DNA from: Turneriella parva DSM 21527
GTDB lineage: Bacteria; Spirochaetota; Leptospiria; Turneriellales; Turneriellaceae
Assembly (NCBI RefSeq): GCF_000266885.1
Contig: NC_018020.1
Span: 1,240,001-1,304,000 of the forward strand
DNA: 64,000 nucleotides
Direction of reading: 5' to 3'
The position numbers and the translations under genes are program-made. The notes beneath the pieces were generated by a model. It did not search any database, was not told where the DNA came from, and worked only from the letters and a program-made list of their open reading frames with translations. How positions within the stretch are numbered: position 1 is the stretch's first letter; every line of letters starts with the position of its first letter. Shown here piece after piece: positions 62,343-64,000 of this stretch.

Positions 62343-63359
62343 ATGGATTACAAAGCCGCCGGCGTCGACACCCAATACGCGCACAAACTAATCCACAACC
62401 TCAAAGACCGCATCAGCGCCACGCACAAGGTTCCCAATGTCGGCGAAGTCGTCGGCCAATACGGCGGTTTCGCGGGCCGTTTCACCATGCCGCAGATTCC
62501 AGGTTTCGACGTCGTCGCCACCACCGACGGTGTCGGCACCAAAACCCAGCTTCTGCGCCGCTTTGACTACCTCGATGGCATCGGCCAAGACCTTGTCGGC
62601 ATGTGCGTCAACGACCTCTATTGCGCAGGCGCAACCCCCGCATTTTTTCTCGACTACATTGCCTGTGGCAAGCTCAGTGAATCATGGTATGACCGAGTAC
62701 TGGGCAGCATCACCGCAGCCTGCGCTGCAACGCCGATGGCGCTGATGGGTGGCGAAACGGCTGAGCACCCAGGTGTTATGCCCGATGATGATTTTGACTT
62801 AGCCGGCTTCGCAGTGGGATTTATCCCGAAAGACCGCCGGCTCCCCGTTCCAGAGCTGCAACGAGAGGGTGACATGCTCATTGGTCTGCCATCCAGTGGC
62901 CTGCACTCCAATGGATATTCTCTCGTGCGCAAGATATTTGCAGCTATGGAAAAACAGAGCCCGGCAGAATTTCAAGCCATAACTGCCAATCGTAAAGAGC
63001 TGATCGCCTCCTGGCTCACCCCAACCCGCATCTACAGAGAAATTCCGGCGCTCTTGCAGTCTGCCACGATCAAAGGCATCGCCCACATCACGGGTGGCGG
63101 CATTCATGAGAACCTGCCACGGGCGATCGTCGCGGGCCTGGCTGCGGAAATCCATAGCCCAGAGCCGTTCAGGCTCGCTGCGGCGCCTGTGCTCGAGAAA
63201 TACGTCGAGCGTGAGAAACTCTTTCACACGTTCAACATGGGCACGGGGTTAATCCTCATCGCTGAAGAAAACCAGTTACCGGCGATAAAACAGCACTACC
63301 CCGACGCAGCGGTTATGGGCCATCTCGTTAAAGGCAGCGGCGTCGCGTTGAAGCTGTAA
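62343..63359 (+). CDS. purM: Phosphoribosylformylglycinamidine cyclo-ligase (AIR synthase)
   Basis: 338 residues. [24 protein letters not shown] is the standard start; [66 protein letters not shown] and [13 protein letters not shown] are diagnostic. It closes the imidazole ring of AIR in purine synthesis. The ATG at 62343 is preferred over 62283, which would add an unlikely Cys-rich extension. Confidence 0.97.
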   Translation: MDYKAAGVDTQYAHKLIHNLKDRISATHKVPNVGEVVGQYGGFAGRFTMPQIPGFDVVATTDGVGTKTQLLRRFDYLDGIGQDLVGMCVNDLYCAGATPAFFLDYIACGKLSESWYDRVLGSITAACAATPMALMGGETAEHPGVMPDDDFDLAGFAVGFIPKDRRLPVPELQREGDMLIGLPSSGLHSNGYSLVRKIFAAMEKQSPAEFQAITANRKELIASWLTPTRIYREIPALLQSATIKGIAHITGGGIHENLPRAIVAGLAAEIHSPEPFRLAAAPVLEKYVEREKLFHTFNMGTGLILIAEENQLPAIKQHYPDAAVMGHLVKGSGVALKL

Positions 63360-63414
63360 GCCACGTCTTGAATCGTGGTTTACACCCGCCGCGTTCGCCC
63401 CGCTTACGCGTAAG

Positions 63415-64000
63415 ATGAAACAAACTCAAACTCTCTTTTTGGGGGCGACCGTTGCCCTGTTGGCGCTTGTCGCATGCGGCAAACCCGACGTCACCTCACC
63501 CAAAGGCAAGGCCAGCTACGCGATTGGCTATCAGGTCGGCCGCGCGATGAAGGCGCAGGGTATAGAAATTGATGTAGCAACGCTTTCTGCGGCGATCACC
63601 GAAACGATGGCCGGCAAAGAGCTGCGCATGAACGAAGCTGAAATGCGAGAAGCAATACAGGCGCTTTCGGCGCAAAAGGGTGCGGGCGGCGACCCGGCAG
63701 CAGCGGCGCAGAATACGGCAAAAGGCAAAGAGTATCTCGATGCAAACAAGGCAAAACCCGGCGTTCAGGTTACGGCTTCTGGCCTGCAATACAAAGTCAT
63801 CAACGCGGGCAGCGGCCCGTCGCCCAAGGCAAGCAGCACGGTTAAGGTACACTACCGCGGTACATTGATCGACGGTACTGAATTTGACAGCTCTTACAAG
63901 CGCGGTCAGCCTGCGGAATTCGGTGTGGGCCAGGTCATCAAAGGTTGGACAGAAGCATTGCAGCTGATGAAAAAAGGGGCCAAGTACCAGCTGACAATCC
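63415..64000 (+). CDS. Mip/FkpA-like lipoprotein FKBP, truncated by the window end
   Basis: At least 195 residues. Signal with lipobox ([21 protein letters not shown]). The N-terminal helical dimerisation region [26 protein letters not shown] is Mip/FkpA-type; the FKBP domain begins [16 protein letters not shown], with [17 protein letters not shown] and [19 protein letters not shown] before the sequence stops. A periplasmic foldase, the third FKBP of this window. Confidence 0.93.
   Translation, partial: MKQTQTLFLGATVALLALVACGKPDVTSPKGKASYAIGYQVGRAMKAQGIEIDVATLSAAITETMAGKELRMNEAEMREAIQALSAQKGAGGDPAAAAQNTAKGKEYLDANKAKPGVQVTASGLQYKVINAGSGPSPKASSTVKVHYRGTLIDGTEFDSSYKRGQPAEFGVGQVIKGWTEALQLMKKGAKYQLTI

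Noticed and set aside
62938-63159. Further TCCATAGC motif copies inside purM
   Set aside because: They are in frame with conserved PurM residues, so coding constraint explains them better than a regulatory repeat.

Overview
The window looks like chromosomal DNA of a diderm bacterium of moderate GC content. The best guess is a Leptospirales spirochaete of the Turneriella type, an inference from gene style and not from a marker gene. The supporting features are MlaA/MlaC, an Omp85-fold surface antigen, many lipoproteins and small beta-barrels, a large set of SpoIIE/PP2C phosphatases including a 7TMR-DISM hybrid, a monomeric isocitrate dehydrogenase and MeaB. There is no rRNA, CRISPR array, prophage or plasmid backbone. 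One tRNA gene (Ser, GGA anticodon) is present.

Layout. 0-6 kb: a giant HExxH/NHL-repeat lipoprotein and the monomeric isocitrate dehydrogenase. 6-10.5 kb: an accessory cluster of small secreted proteins and two ankyrin-repeat proteins, one with a frameshift. 10.5-12.5 kb: a slipin flanked by two Uma2 nuclease-fold paralogs. 12.5-24.9 kb: lipid and small-molecule genes (enoyl-CoA hydratase/isomerase, SDR-like protein, PhlG-like hydrolase, fatty-acid hydroxylase, transporters) with two TetR regulators whose operator-like sites are visible, a GAF-SpoIIE phosphatase broken at a G7 tract, and a VapBC pair overlapping an MFS gene. 25-30 kb: a barrel protein, a CPA2 antiporter and recA. 29.6-35.9 kb: a tightly packed minus-strand operon (alpha/beta hydrolase, phosphodiesterase lipoprotein, EamA exporter, MeaB, CcmA-like, CcmB-like, secreted protein). 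36-43 kb: tRNA-Ser, a PiT-like transporter, a beta-barrel protein, truB, HU, rpmB, and a second VapBC overlapping an ornithine-decarboxylase-like gene. 43-52 kb: a barrel protein, an IS200/RAYT-like transposase with its palindromes, an AAA+ ATPase carrying one of those palindromes inside its coding sequence, and two large SpoIIE phosphatases. 52-64 kb: FKBPs, zapA, a LURP-one-like protein, mlaC/mlaA, a GAF-sigma54 activator, a receiver-HATPase protein, two cell-envelope proteins, purM and a third, truncated FKBP.

The most striking property is the density of perfect or near-perfect palindromes. They fall into several unrelated families, often with compensated changes in the two arms. One family (core CCGAATTAATTCGG) flanks the Y1 transposase, supplies its stop codon and is also inserted in frame in the neighbouring AAA+ ATPase. 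Another repeat sits in frame inside the decarboxylase. Longer unique palindromes (42 to 54 bp) lie in leaders upstream of genes. Signalling genes form a second theme: three SpoIIE phosphatases, one with a catalytically degenerate histidine-kinase core, plus a receiver-HATPase protein, suggest partner-switching control.
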